The notes beneath the pieces were generated by a model that was not told the DNA's origin, did no database searches, and saw only the letters and a program-made list of their open reading frames with translations. The position numbers and the translations under genes were made by a program. A stretch of DNA of 64,000 nt, from assembly GCF_041514305.1 (NCBI RefSeq), contig NZ_JBGMWH010000002.1:664832-728831 (forward strand). The letters are read 5' to 3'. Below are positions 16,376 to 24,959 of this stretch, piece after piece. Positions within the stretch are counted from its first letter, which is position 1. Every line of letters starts with the position of its first letter. Source of the stretch: Salinarimonas chemoclinalis. GTDB taxonomy: Bacteria > Pseudomonadota > Alphaproteobacteria > Rhizobiales > Beijerinckiaceae.

Positions 16376-17655
16376 TCGTCGCCGCGCTCTTCGCCTTCGC
16401 GATCCTCCTTCTCGTGCTGGGCTTCGAGATGCTGCTCGTGCTCGGGCTGCCGGGGCTGATGATCAAGGAGATCTGGTTCGACCGCCTGCCGGACATCGTC
16501 ATCGGCCAGAAGATCGTCGGCGGCATCAACCATTCGACGCTGCTCGCGATCCCCTTCTTCATCTTCGCCGCCGAGCTGATGGCGAGCGGGCGCATCGCGC
16601 GCGACCTGACCGCGCTGGTGAAGGCCTTCCTCGGCCACCGCGCCGGCGGCATGGGGCACACCACGATCGGCGCCTGCGCCGCCTTCGGCGCGGTGTCGGG
16701 CTCGGCGCCCGCCACCGTCGCGGCGCTGGGGCGCATCATGTATCCGGAGCTGATCAAGTCCGGCTACAAGGACCGCTTCGCGCTGGGCCTCATCGTCTCC
16801 TCGGCGGAGACCGCGCTCCTCATCCCGCCCTCGATCACCCTGATCATCTACGGCTGGCTGACCGGCACCTCGATCACGGGGCTCTTCGCCGGCGGGCTCG
16901 TCATCGGCATCACGCTGGCGCTCGCCTTCGCTCTCTACGTCGTGTGGGATTCGTACCGCATGGGGCGCGAGGCCACGGCCGCGCCGTCGCTGCGCGAGCG
17001 GATGCGCGCCACCGGCGCCGCCGGCTGGGCGCTGGGGCTGCCCGTCATCATCCTGGGCGGCATCTACGGCGGCATCTTCACGCCCACCGAGGCCGCGGCC
17101 GTGAGCGTCGTCTACGCGGTCTTCGTCGAGGCGGTGGTCTACCGCGAGCTGACCTTCGCCGGCCTCTTCGGCGTCGCGGGCCGGGCCGCGGTGACGAACA
17201 CCGTGATCTTCATCCTGCTCGGGATGGGGAGCCTCGTCTCCTACTTCATCACGCTCGCCCAGCTGCCGGGGATCGTGATCGACTTCATGCAGACGATCGA
17301 GGCGAACTGGATCGTCTTCCTGCTGATCGTCAACGTACTCTTCCTGGTCGCCGGCATGTTCATCGACCCGAACTCGGCCCTGCTCGTCCTCGTCCCGGCG
17401 CTCTATCCCGTGGCGATGACCTTCGGCATCGATCCCGTCCATTTCGGGCTGATCGTGTGCCTGAACATCTGCATCGGGATGATCACCCCGCCCTTCGGCC
17501 TCGACATCTTCGTCGCGTCCTCCACCCTGGGCAAGCCGGTGGCGACGATCATCGCGGGCGTCTGGCCCTTCGTGCTGATCAACCTCGCCGTCCTCGCCGT
17601 CGTCACCTACGTGCCCCAGCTCTCGACCTTCTTCCCCAGGCTGATCCTCGGCTGA
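16372..17655 (+). CDS. dctM: TRAP transporter large permease subunit, DctM family
   Basis: The product is 427 residues from ATG 16372, with about twelve hydrophobic segments. Family motifs are HSTLLAIPFFIFAAELMASGRI (about 49-68), the GAVSGSAPATVAALGRIM segment (about 106-123), IPPSITLIIYG and GGIFTPTEAAAV. It is a sodium-coupled channel subunit working with DctP and DctQ. The start overlaps dctQ by four bases. Fourteen bases separate it from pyrK, so the transporter and pyr genes are probably one transcript. Confidence 0.92.
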   Translation: MIVAALFAFAILLLVLGFEMLLVLGLPGLMIKEIWFDRLPDIVIGQKIVGGINHSTLLAIPFFIFAAELMASGRIARDLTALVKAFLGHRAGGMGHTTIGACAAFGAVSGSAPATVAALGRIMYPELIKSGYKDRFALGLIVSSAETALLIPPSITLIIYGWLTGTSITGLFAGGLVIGITLALAFALYVVWDSYRMGREATAAPSLRERMRATGAAGWALGLPVIILGGIYGGIFTPTEAAAVSVVYAVFVEAVVYRELTFAGLFGVAGRAAVTNTVIFILLGMGSLVSYFITLAQLPGIVIDFMQTIEANWIVFLLIVNVLFLVAGMFIDPNSALLVLVPALYPVAMTFGIDPVHFGLIVCLNICIGMITPPFGLDIFVASSTLGKPVATIIAGVWPFVLINLAVLAVVTYVPQLSTFFPRLILG

Positions 17656-17669
17656 GGAGAGCGCTTCCC

Positions 17670-18512
17670 ATGATCATCCCCATGCTCGATCCCGACGTGG
17701 CCTCTCCTGCGGCGCCCCCGCGCCCCCTGGAGGTGGAGGCCGTGGTGCGCGAGCACGTCGCGGTCAACGACGAGTACCGCTACCTCTCCCTCGACCTGCC
17801 CGAGGGCGCACCGCACGCCCGCCCGGGCCAGTTCTACCACCTGCTCTGCCCCGGCGGAGACGGGCTCGAGCCCTTCTTCCGCCGGCCGATGAGCGTCTAC
17901 CGCATCGAGCCGGAGCGAAACCGCGTCGGCTTCCTCTACAAGGTGACCGGCACGGGCACCGCCGCCATGGCGCGGTTGTGGCCGGGCGACGGCTTCAACA
18001 TCTTCGGCCCGCTCGGCATCGGCTTCACGTTGCCCGAGGCGAAGGCGCCGATCGTGCTGCTCGGCCGCGGCGTCGGGCTCGCCACGATGGGTCCGCTGGT
18101 GCCCTTCGCTCGCGCGAACGGGCATCGCGTCACCGCGATCCTGAGCGCGCGCGCCCCCGATCTCGTGATGTCGGTCGAGGAGATGCGGGCCGCCGGCGCG
18201 GACGTGCTCACCGTGACCGACGCCGAGGGCACCTCCGCCGTCCCGCACGTCGAAGGGCTGCTAGAGGATCTCGTCGCGCAGGGACGCTGCGCGGCGCTCT
18301 ACGTCTGCGGATCGAGCCGGCTCACGCGCCTCGCGCAGGCGGTGGCCGCCCGCCACGACCTCTTCGGCGAGGTCGCGCTCGAGCAGCAGATGGCCTGCGG
18401 GGTCGGCGTGTGCTTCTGTTGCGTCCGGCCCTTCCGCGAGAACGGTGAGACGGTGCACCGGCGGGTGTGCTGCGAGGGGCCGGTGTTCCCGCTCGCGGAG
18501 GCGCTCGCATGA
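17670..18512 (+). CDS. pyrK: Dihydroorotate dehydrogenase electron transfer subunit
   Basis: The product is 280 residues from ATG 17670, after TGAGGAGA. It is a ferredoxin-NAD reductase-like protein: the FAD motif RRPMSVYR (about 71-78), a nucleotide-binding region near GRGVGLATMGPL, and a C-terminal 2Fe-2S cysteine set (CGVGVCFCC then VCCEGPVF). PyrK passes electrons between NAD(H) and the FMN of class 1B PyrD, so the enzyme can run in either direction. The stop overlaps pyrD (ATGA). Class 1B enzymes are unusual as the general pyrimidine enzyme in aerobic alphaproteobacteria, which normally use class 2. Confidence 0.9.
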   Translation: MIIPMLDPDVASPAAPPRPLEVEAVVREHVAVNDEYRYLSLDLPEGAPHARPGQFYHLLCPGGDGLEPFFRRPMSVYRIEPERNRVGFLYKVTGTGTAAMARLWPGDGFNIFGPLGIGFTLPEAKAPIVLLGRGVGLATMGPLVPFARANGHRVTAILSARAPDLVMSVEEMRAAGADVLTVTDAEGTSAVPHVEGLLEDLVAQGRCAALYVCGSSRLTRLAQAVAARHDLFGEVALEQQMACGVGVCFCCVRPFRENGETVHRRVCCEGPVFPLAEALA

Positions 18513-19462
18513 TCGACCTCTCCGTCTCCTGCGGCGGGCTCGCGCTCGCCAACCCGGTGATGCCGGCCTCGGGCACGTTCGGCCTGGAGCAGGCCGATAT
18601 CTTCGACTTCGAGCGTCTCGGCGCTTTCGTGACGAAGACGATCACGCCCGACAAGCGGCTGGGCAACCCGACGCCGCGGGTGTCGGAAGTGCCGAACGGC
18701 ATGCTCAACTCGATCGGCATCCCCTCGAAGGGCGCCGACGCCTTCGTGCGCGACGTCATCCCGCGCTTTTCGCAGTGGCGCCCGCCCCTCGTCGTCTCGA
18801 TTTCGGCGAACACGCCCGACGCCTTCGCCGAACTCGCGCGCGCGGTGAGCGTCGCGGGCGTCGCGGCGATCGAGATCAACATCTCCTGCCCGAACCTCGA
18901 GGACGACGGCAAGGCCTTCGCCATGCGCCCGGAGAGCACCCGCGAGATCGTGCGGCGGCTGCGCGACGCGACCCACCTGCCGCTCTGGGCGAAGCTGACG
19001 CCCAACGCCGGCGACGTCGCCGCCGTGGCGCGGGCCGCCGAGGAAGGCGGCGCGGACGCGCTCGTCGTCGCCAACACCATCCTCGCCATGAGCGTGAACG
19101 TCGAGACCCGCCGCCCGAGCCTCGGCAACGTCATGGGCGGGCTCTCGGGGCCCGCCGTGAAGCCGATCATCCTGCGCATGGCCTATCAATGCGCGCGCGC
19201 CGCGACCATCCCGGTGATCGGCTGCGGCGGTATCGCCACCGCGAAGGACGCGCTCGAGTTCCTCATCGTCGGCTGCCGTGCGGTGCAGGTCGGCACGGCC
19301 TCCTTCGTCCACCCGTGCGCCCTCGTGGACGTCATCGACGACCTCGAGGAGCATTGCCGCGCGAACGGCATCGCGCGGATCGAGGACGTGATCGGCTCCC
19401 TCGACCTCACCCAGACCGAGCGCGACATGATGGGGGACACGGCCCTGGAGGCGCGCGCATGA
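18509..19462 (+). CDS. pyrD: Dihydroorotate dehydrogenase, catalytic subunit (class 1B)
   Basis: The product is 317 residues from ATG 18509. It is an FMN TIM-barrel with the class 1 active-site cysteine in INISCPN (class 2 enzymes have serine). FMN motifs are NSIGIPSKG (about 71-79), AKLTPN, GGLSGPAVKP and GCGGIATAKDALEF. With PyrK it should catalyse NAD-linked interconversion of dihydroorotate and orotate. It is embedded between a TRAP transporter and a carbamoylase-type hydrolase, overlapping pyrK and the hydrolase by four bases each. This context favours a catabolic or salvage role over housekeeping synthesis. Confidence 0.92.
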   Translation: MIDLSVSCGGLALANPVMPASGTFGLEQADIFDFERLGAFVTKTITPDKRLGNPTPRVSEVPNGMLNSIGIPSKGADAFVRDVIPRFSQWRPPLVVSISANTPDAFAELARAVSVAGVAAIEINISCPNLEDDGKAFAMRPESTREIVRRLRDATHLPLWAKLTPNAGDVAAVARAAEEGGADALVVANTILAMSVNVETRRPSLGNVMGGLSGPAVKPIILRMAYQCARAATIPVIGCGGIATAKDALEFLIVGCRAVQVGTASFVHPCALVDVIDDLEEHCRANGIARIEDVIGSLDLTQTERDMMGDTALEARA

Positions 19463-20772
19463 ACCTGCGCACCGGGCCCGTCGCGGCGAACGCCGATCTC
19501 GCGGGCCTCGACCCGCGCGCGCTCGCCGAGCGCCTCTTCGCCGATGCGGCGGCGATGTCGCCCGACCGCGTCGGCCTCTCGCGCCCGGCCTACAGCGCCG
19601 TCGAGAGCCGCATGCTCTCCCATCTCGAGGAAACCGCCCGCGCCCTCGGCCTCGAGACCTGGCGCGATCCCGGCGACAATCTCGTCGTCGCCGCCCCCGG
19701 CGACACCGATCCGTCCGCGCGGGCGGGCTATCTCGGCTCGCACGTCGACACCGTGCCGGAGGGGGGCAACTACGACGGCCTCGCGGGCGTGGTGGCGGGC
19801 CTCCTCGCACTCCTCGCCGTCGTGCGCGAGGGGACGAGCGCGGGGCGCGTGCCGCTGCGGGTGCTCGCGCTGCGCGGCGAGGAGAGCGCCTGGTTCGGAC
19901 GCGCCTACATGGGCTCGCTCGCGCTGTTCGGGCGCCTCGGCGGCGCCGCGCTCGAGGCCCGGCGCCGCGACGGCGTCGGCACGCTCGCCGACGCCATGCG
20001 CGAGACGGGCCTTCCGGTGGAACGCATCGCCGCCGGCGAGCCGCTCGTCGACCCGAAGGCCTTCGCCTTCTTCGTCGAGCTCCACATCGAGCAGGGCCCC
20101 GTCCTCGTCGAGCGCAAGTGGCCCGTCGCGGGCGTCACGGGCATTCGCGGCAACATCCGCCATCGCGAGATCCGCTGCCTCGGCGAGGCCGGACATTCGG
20201 GCGCGGTCCCGCGTTGGCTCAGGCGCGACGCGGTCTTCGCCATGTGCGAGCTCGTGATGCGCATGGACGAGCACTGGGCGACGATTCAGCAGCACGGCGG
20301 CGATCTCGTGCTGACGACCGGCATCGTCCAGACCGACGCCGCCCACCACGCCATGTCGCGCATCCCCGGCGAGGTCTCCTTCAGCTTCGAGGCGCGCAGC
20401 CTCGACGCGGGCACGCTCGAGGCCGTCGAGCGCCTGGCGCACGCGGAGGCACGCGCGATCGAGCGCGATCGCGGGGTGCGCTTCCATTTCGATGCGCCCG
20501 TGCGCTCGGCGCCCGCGAGCCTCGATCCGGCGATCCTCCAGGCGATGCTCGCGGAGATGGAGGCGCAGTCGCTCCCCGCCGAGACCGTACCGAGCGGTGC
20601 CGGCCACGACGCGGCGGTGTTCTCGCAGGCGGGCGTGCCCAGCGGCATGATCTTCGTGCGCAACACCAAGGGGTCACACAACCCGCACGAGCACATGGAG
20701 ATCGACGATCTGATGATCGCCGTCCGCGTCATGGCGCGTCTCGGCAAGACGCTGGCGGATCGCGCGAAATGA
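19459..20772 (+). CDS. M20-family N-carbamoyl-amino-acid hydrolase/allantoate amidohydrolase-like enzyme
   Basis: The product is 437 residues from ATG 19459. Di-zinc ligands of the M20 carbamoylase group are visible: LGSHVDTVPEGGNYDG (His and Asp), RGEESAWFG (Glu), FVELHIEQGPVL (His) and the C-terminal GSHNPHEHME (His). The SGAGHDA motif is typical of beta-ureidopropionase, L-carbamoylase and allantoate amidohydrolase. Such enzymes release ammonia and CO2 from N-carbamoyl compounds. Next to pyrD and near pyrC the natural substrate could be N-carbamoyl-aspartate (ureidosuccinase activity); the sequence alone does not fix the substrate. Confidence 0.85.
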   Translation: MNLRTGPVAANADLAGLDPRALAERLFADAAAMSPDRVGLSRPAYSAVESRMLSHLEETARALGLETWRDPGDNLVVAAPGDTDPSARAGYLGSHVDTVPEGGNYDGLAGVVAGLLALLAVVREGTSAGRVPLRVLALRGEESAWFGRAYMGSLALFGRLGGAALEARRRDGVGTLADAMRETGLPVERIAAGEPLVDPKAFAFFVELHIEQGPVLVERKWPVAGVTGIRGNIRHREIRCLGEAGHSGAVPRWLRRDAVFAMCELVMRMDEHWATIQQHGGDLVLTTGIVQTDAAHHAMSRIPGEVSFSFEARSLDAGTLEAVERLAHAEARAIERDRGVRFHFDAPVRSAPASLDPAILQAMLAEMEAQSLPAETVPSGAGHDAAVFSQAGVPSGMIFVRNTKGSHNPHEHMEIDDLMIAVRVMARLGKTLADRAK

Positions 20773-20857
20773 GGCGTGGGCAGAGCGCATGGAGCGTTGG
20801 ACGTCCCTCCGTTCAGCGGCTAGATGAGGCGCCGCGCGCCGATGGAAGGACGATCCC

Positions 20858-21550
20858 GTGACGAATTTCACCGACAAGGCTCTGATCGCCGAGCTCACCG
20901 CCAAGATGCTGCTCGAGGTCCAGGCGGTGCATTTCCGCGCCGACGAGCCGTTCCGCTTCACGTCGGGCTGGGCGAGCCCGGTCTACATCGATTGCCGCAA
21001 GCTGATCTCCTACCCGCGCATCCGCAACACGCTGATGGACTTCGCGGCCTCCGTGATCCTGCGCGACATCGGCTTCGAGTCCCTCGACGCCATCGCCGGC
21101 GGCGAGACCGCGGGTATCCCCTTCGCCGCCTGGATCGCGGACCGGCTGTCGATGCCCATGCAGTACGTCCGCAAGAAGCCCAAGGGTTTCGGGCGGGACG
21201 CTCAGATCGAGGGCGATTTCCGCGAGGGCGCACGCATCGTGCTCGTCGAGGACCTCTCGACGGACGGGCGCTCGAAGATCCGCTTCTGCGAGGCGCTGCG
21301 CGCCGCGGGGCTGACGGTGGAGCACACCTTCGTGATCTTCCACTACGACATTTTCCCGCAGACCAAGGAGACGCTGAGCGAGCACGGCATCACCATGCAC
21401 TCGCTCGCCACCTGGTGGGACGTGCTCGCGGTGGCGCGCGCGCAGGGCTATTTCGCCGCCGAGACCCTCAACGAGGTCGAGGCCTTCCTCAACAGCCCGA
21501 TGGAATGGTCGGCGGCGCACGGCGGGGCGAGCAGCTTCCCGCAGAGCTGA
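20858..21550 (+). CDS. pyrE: Orotate phosphoribosyltransferase
   Basis: The product is 230 residues from GTG 20858. The PRPP-binding motif reads IVLVEDLSTDG (about 127-137). The orotate-side residues are in FTSGWASPVYIDCR, and KKPKGFGRDAQIEG is the flexible loop. This is the form common in Rhizobiales. It converts orotate and PRPP to OMP. In this operon it would let imported orotate enter the nucleotide pool, complementing the degradative arm. It begins 85 bases after the M20 gene. Confidence 0.9.
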   Translation: MTNFTDKALIAELTAKMLLEVQAVHFRADEPFRFTSGWASPVYIDCRKLISYPRIRNTLMDFAASVILRDIGFESLDAIAGGETAGIPFAAWIADRLSMPMQYVRKKPKGFGRDAQIEGDFREGARIVLVEDLSTDGRSKIRFCEALRAAGLTVEHTFVIFHYDIFPQTKETLSEHGITMHSLATWWDVLAVARAQGYFAAETLNEVEAFLNSPMEWSAAHGGASSFPQS

Positions 21551-21569
21551 CCCTCAGGAGCAAGAAGAC

Positions 21570-21881
21570 ATGCTGGACGACGTCAAGCGCATCCTCGTCG
21601 ACGGTCCCCTCGGCGTGCACGCGGCCGAGGAGTTCATCCAGGCCTGCCTCGCGCGGGCCGCCGAGCCGGGCGATCCGGACACCGTCGCGCTCTTCGTGCT
21701 CGCACGCCTCGCCCAGCCCTTCTGCGACTTCTACGCCGATCAGGCGCTCAGCGAGGCGACGGCGCACGCCTTCCGCGACCGGATGGTGTCGACGCTCGAC
21801 GCCTACGACGCGGCTGCCACGCCGGACGCGCGCGACGCCGCGCTCGCGGGCGCGATCCGCGCGGCGCTGGCCGCCGGCTGA
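21570..21881 (+). CDS. Hypothetical small acidic protein of the pyr/TRAP operon
   Basis: This 103-residue protein starts with ATG 21570, placed after CAGGAGCAAGAAG, 19 bases past pyrE. It is helical, acidic and cysteine-poor, with no signal peptide or membrane segment. I do not recognise a family. Its tight spacing to pyrE makes it a likely operon member. The next gene begins 136 bases further on, in a gap with no evident terminator. Confidence 0.65.
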   Translation: MLDDVKRILVDGPLGVHAAEEFIQACLARAAEPGDPDTVALFVLARLAQPFCDFYADQALSEATAHAFRDRMVSTLDAYDAAATPDARDAALAGAIRAALAAG

Positions 21882-22017
21882 GGGGATCGGGCGAGCGCGC
21901 GCCGCGGAACGTGCATCGAATCGCGTTGGCGGATACGGTGGGCCGGCGCCGCAGGCGACGGGGCGCGCGAGGCGCGGCGACGTCCGGGCTTCGCGACGCG
22001 GAAAGCTGGAGCGAGAC

Positions 22018-22968
22018 ATGTCGAAGAGCTTCGCCTCGACGGGCGACACCACGGAGAAGCAGGTCACCTTCTCCGAGATCGGGCCGGACCTCTACGCCTA
22101 CACGGCGCAGGGCGACCCCAATTCCGGCATCATCGTCGGCGACGATTGCTGCATGGTGATCGACGCGCAGGCGACGCCGGCGATGGCGGGCGACGTGATC
22201 GCCCGGGTGCGCCGCGTCACCGACAAGCCGATCAAGTACGTGCTGCTGACGCACTACCACGCGGTGCGCGTGCTGGGCGCCTCGGCCTACGGCGCGCAGG
22301 GGATCATCGCCTCCGACCTGACGATGGCGCTCATCGAGGAGCGCGGGCAGCAGGACTGGGAGAGCGAGCTCGGCCGCTTCCCGCGGCTCTTCCGCGGCGC
22401 CGAGTCGATTCCCGGGCTGACCTGGCCGAACCTCGTCTTCGACACCGAGATGAGCGTCTTCCTCGGCAAGCGCGAGGTGAAGCTCTATCACCTCGGCGCG
22501 GGCCACACGGCGGGCGACGTCGTCGCCTGGGTGCCGGACGCCGAGGTCATGTTCTCGGGCGACCTCGTCGAGTACCACTCGGCCTGCTACTGCGGCGACG
22601 CCCATCTGCGCGAGTGGCCGGAGACCCTGAACGGCATCCGCAACGCCGACCCGAAGGCCCTCGTGCCGGGCCGCGGCGACGCGCTGACCGACCGCGCGAC
22701 GGTGCGCGAGGCGATCGGCATGACCCGCGACTTCGTCCAGACGCTCTATACCCAGGCGGAGCTGTCGGTCGCCAGGGGCCGCTCGCTCAAGGAGACCTAC
22801 GACGCCACGCGGTCCGTCATGGACCCGCGCTTCGGCGCCTTCGCCATCTACGAGCACTGCCAGCCCTTCAACGTCGCCCGCGCCTTCGACGAGGCTTCGG
22901 GGGTCGACCACCCCACGATCTGGACGGCCGAGCGCGATCGCGAGATGTGGGCCGCACTCCAGGGATGA
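22018..22968 (+). CDS. MBL-fold metallo-hydrolase with altered HxHxDH motif
   Basis: The product is 316 residues from ATG 22018. The metallo-beta-lactamase fold is clear: VIDAQ (about 48-52), LLTHYH (about 76-81), GAGHTAGDVVAW and FSGDLVEYHSA. The canonical HxHxDH reads HYHAVR, so the Asp and third His of that motif are missing and only part of the di-metal site can form. The second-shell His (GHTAGD) and the Asp (SGDLV) remain. It precedes an FAD monooxygenase and a DUF2783 gene; this trio may form one functional unit. The substrate is unknown. Confidence 0.8.
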   Translation: MSKSFASTGDTTEKQVTFSEIGPDLYAYTAQGDPNSGIIVGDDCCMVIDAQATPAMAGDVIARVRRVTDKPIKYVLLTHYHAVRVLGASAYGAQGIIASDLTMALIEERGQQDWESELGRFPRLFRGAESIPGLTWPNLVFDTEMSVFLGKREVKLYHLGAGHTAGDVVAWVPDAEVMFSGDLVEYHSACYCGDAHLREWPETLNGIRNADPKALVPGRGDALTDRATVREAIGMTRDFVQTLYTQAELSVARGRSLKETYDATRSVMDPRFGAFAIYEHCQPFNVARAFDEASGVDHPTIWTAERDREMWAALQG

Positions 22969-23021
22969 GGTCGGAGGCCGACATCGCCCCGCCGGGGCGG
23001 TGCCGGGAGGATGGCACGGAC

Positions 23022-24632
23022 ATGTCAGAAAACGCCCGCAAGTCCCTCTACCAGTTCGCCTACCGTCGCTCGCCGGACCAGGAGGGCGCGCCCGCGCGTC
23101 GCCCCGTCGTGGTGATCGGCGCCGGCCCCGTCGGTCTCGCCTGCGCCGTCGACCTCGCCCAGCGCGGCGTACCGGTCGTCCTCCTCGACGACGCCGACCG
23201 GATCGGCGAGGGTTCGCGCGGGCTCTGCTGGGCCAAGCGCACGCTGGAGATCCTCGACCGGCTGGGCGTCGGGCGCGCCTGCGTCGAGACGGGCGTCGGC
23301 TGGAAGGTCGGGCGCGTCTTCCAGGGCGAGGACGCGCTCTACGCCTTCGACCTCCTGCCCGAGACCGGCCACGCCATGCCGGCCTTCGTCAACCTGCAGC
23401 AGTACTACCTGGAGCACTTCCTGGTGGAGCGCGCGCGCGAGCTCGACGGCCTCGAGATCCGCTGGCGCAACGAGGTGACGAGCCTCGCGCTCCTCCCGGG
23501 CGGCGTCGCGCTCACCATCGAGACGCCGGACGGCCCCTACACGCTCCATGCGGACTGGGTCGTCGCCGCCGACGGCGCGCGCTCCCCCACCCGCGCGATG
23601 CTCGGGCTCGACTTCGTGGGCGAGGCCTTCGAGGAGCGCTTCCTCATCGCGGACGTGCGCATGTCGGAGGCCTTCCCCACCGAGCGCTGGTTCTGGTTCG
23701 ACCCGCCCTTCCACGCCGGGCGCTCGGCGCTGCTGCACAAGCAGCCCGACGGCATCTGGCGGATCGACCTGGGGCTGGGGGCGGAGGCCGACGCCGTCCA
23801 CGAGCAGAAGCCGGAGGTGGTCGGCCCGCGCATCGCGCGGATGCTCGGCCACGAGGATTTCGCGCTCGAATGGGTCTCGGTCTACACCTTCCAATGCCGC
23901 CGGCTGGAGCGCTTCGTGCACGGACGGGTCGTCTTCGCCGGCGACGCGGCGCACCAGGTCTCGCCCTTCGGCGCGCGCGGTGCCAATTCCGGCATCCAGG
24001 ACGCGGAGAACCTCGCCTGGAAGCTGGCGCGGGTGGTCCGGGGCGACGCGCCCGCGACGCTGATCGACACCTACGACGTCGAGCGCGTCGCCGCCGCCGA
24101 CGAGAACATCGGCCACTCGACCCGCGCGACCGACTTCATCGCGCCCCGCTCGGCGCAGGAGATGCGCTTTCGCGACGCCGCGCTGACGCTCGCGCGCGGC
24201 TGCGACTTCGCGAAGCGGATGGTCAACTCTGGCCGATTGTCGACACCGACGACGTATCGCCGGACCCCGCTCTCGACGCCGGACGCGGAGCCATGGGCCG
24301 GCGCCGCGCGCCTCGGCGCGCCGCTCCCCGACGCGCCGATGGAGCGTGCGGACGGCACGCCGGCCTGGCTCCTCGCCGAGATCGGCGGGGACGCGGTCGA
24401 GATCGTCATGCCCGACGGCGCCGACCACGGCCCGCCGCCCGAGGGCCTGCGCCGGATCGTGATCGGCAAGGACCTGATCGACATCGAGGGGTGCTTCCGC
24501 GAGCGCTTCGACGCGGTGCCCGGCGCGACCTGGCTCGTGCGGCCCGACCAGCATCTCGCCGCGCGCTTCCGCCACGAGGACCCGCAGCGCATCGCCGCCG
24601 CCGCGCGCCGCATGCTGGGAGACGTCGCATGA
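23022..24632 (+). CDS. FAD-dependent aromatic-ring monooxygenase-like protein
   Basis: The product is 536 residues from ATG 23022. It has the three group A flavoprotein hydroxylase motifs: GAGPVGLACA (about 29-38), the DG motif ADGARSPTR (about 185-193) and the GD motif VFAGDAAHQVSPFGARG (about 305-321). It resembles 3-(3-hydroxyphenyl)propionate and phenol hydroxylases, including a C-terminal thioredoxin-like region. These enzymes use NAD(P)H and oxygen. What it would oxidise in a pyrimidine-related operon is not known; a hydroxylated heterocycle is a guess. The stop overlaps the DUF2783 gene (ATGA). Confidence 0.85.
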   Translation: MSENARKSLYQFAYRRSPDQEGAPARRPVVVIGAGPVGLACAVDLAQRGVPVVLLDDADRIGEGSRGLCWAKRTLEILDRLGVGRACVETGVGWKVGRVFQGEDALYAFDLLPETGHAMPAFVNLQQYYLEHFLVERARELDGLEIRWRNEVTSLALLPGGVALTIETPDGPYTLHADWVVAADGARSPTRAMLGLDFVGEAFEERFLIADVRMSEAFPTERWFWFDPPFHAGRSALLHKQPDGIWRIDLGLGAEADAVHEQKPEVVGPRIARMLGHEDFALEWVSVYTFQCRRLERFVHGRVVFAGDAAHQVSPFGARGANSGIQDAENLAWKLARVVRGDAPATLIDTYDVERVAAADENIGHSTRATDFIAPRSAQEMRFRDAALTLARGCDFAKRMVNSGRLSTPTTYRRTPLSTPDAEPWAGAARLGAPLPDAPMERADGTPAWLLAEIGGDAVEIVMPDGADHGPPPEGLRRIVIGKDLIDIEGCFRERFDAVPGATWLVRPDQHLAARFRHEDPQRIAAAARRMLGDVA

Positions 24633-24862
24633 TCGAGGGACGAGCCGCCCCCGCCCCCGCCCCCGGCGGGCTCGACACGACGAGCCGCCTGCCGGACCCC
24701 GACCGCGCCTACCGCGCCCTGATCGACGCCCACCGCGGCCTCTCCGACGAGGAGAGCGCGGCGCTGAACACCCGTCTCGTGCTGATCCTCGCCAACCAGG
24801 TCGGCGACGAGACGGTGCTCGAGGAGGCGATCGCGCTGGCCGAGGGGCGGGTGCGAAGCTGA
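24629..24862 (+). CDS. DUF2783 family small protein
   Basis: The product is 77 residues from ATG 24629, overlapping the monooxygenase stop. The pattern RAYRALIDAHRGLSDEES, then ALNTRLVLILANQVGD, fits DUF2783, small proteins usually encoded next to this type of FAD monooxygenase. The N-terminus is Pro/Ala-rich, the rest helical. Function unknown; a partner or chaperone of the oxidoreductase is possible from the overlap. A strong hairpin (24921-24947) follows. Confidence 0.75.
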   Translation: MIEGRAAPAPAPGGLDTTSRLPDPDRAYRALIDAHRGLSDEESAALNTRLVLILANQVGDETVLEEAIALAEGRVRS

Positions 24863-24920
24863 TCCGCGCACGCGCGAACGCGTCCTGCCGCTTGAGCCGA
24901 CCCGCCGCAGCGTCTAGCTA

Positions 24921-24947
24921 GGAGCGCCGCTCCCGTCGCGGCGCTCC
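24921..24947 (+). terminator. Probable terminator of the TRAP/pyr operon
   Basis: GGAGCGCCGC (24921-24930), loop TCCCGTC, GCGGCGCTCC (24938-24947) is a perfect ten-base stem 58 bases past the DUF2783 stop. The following TTC is a weak T-tract. It lies just ahead of the glycosyltransferase start. Confidence 0.6.
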
Positions 24948-24959
24948 TTCCCGTGGACG

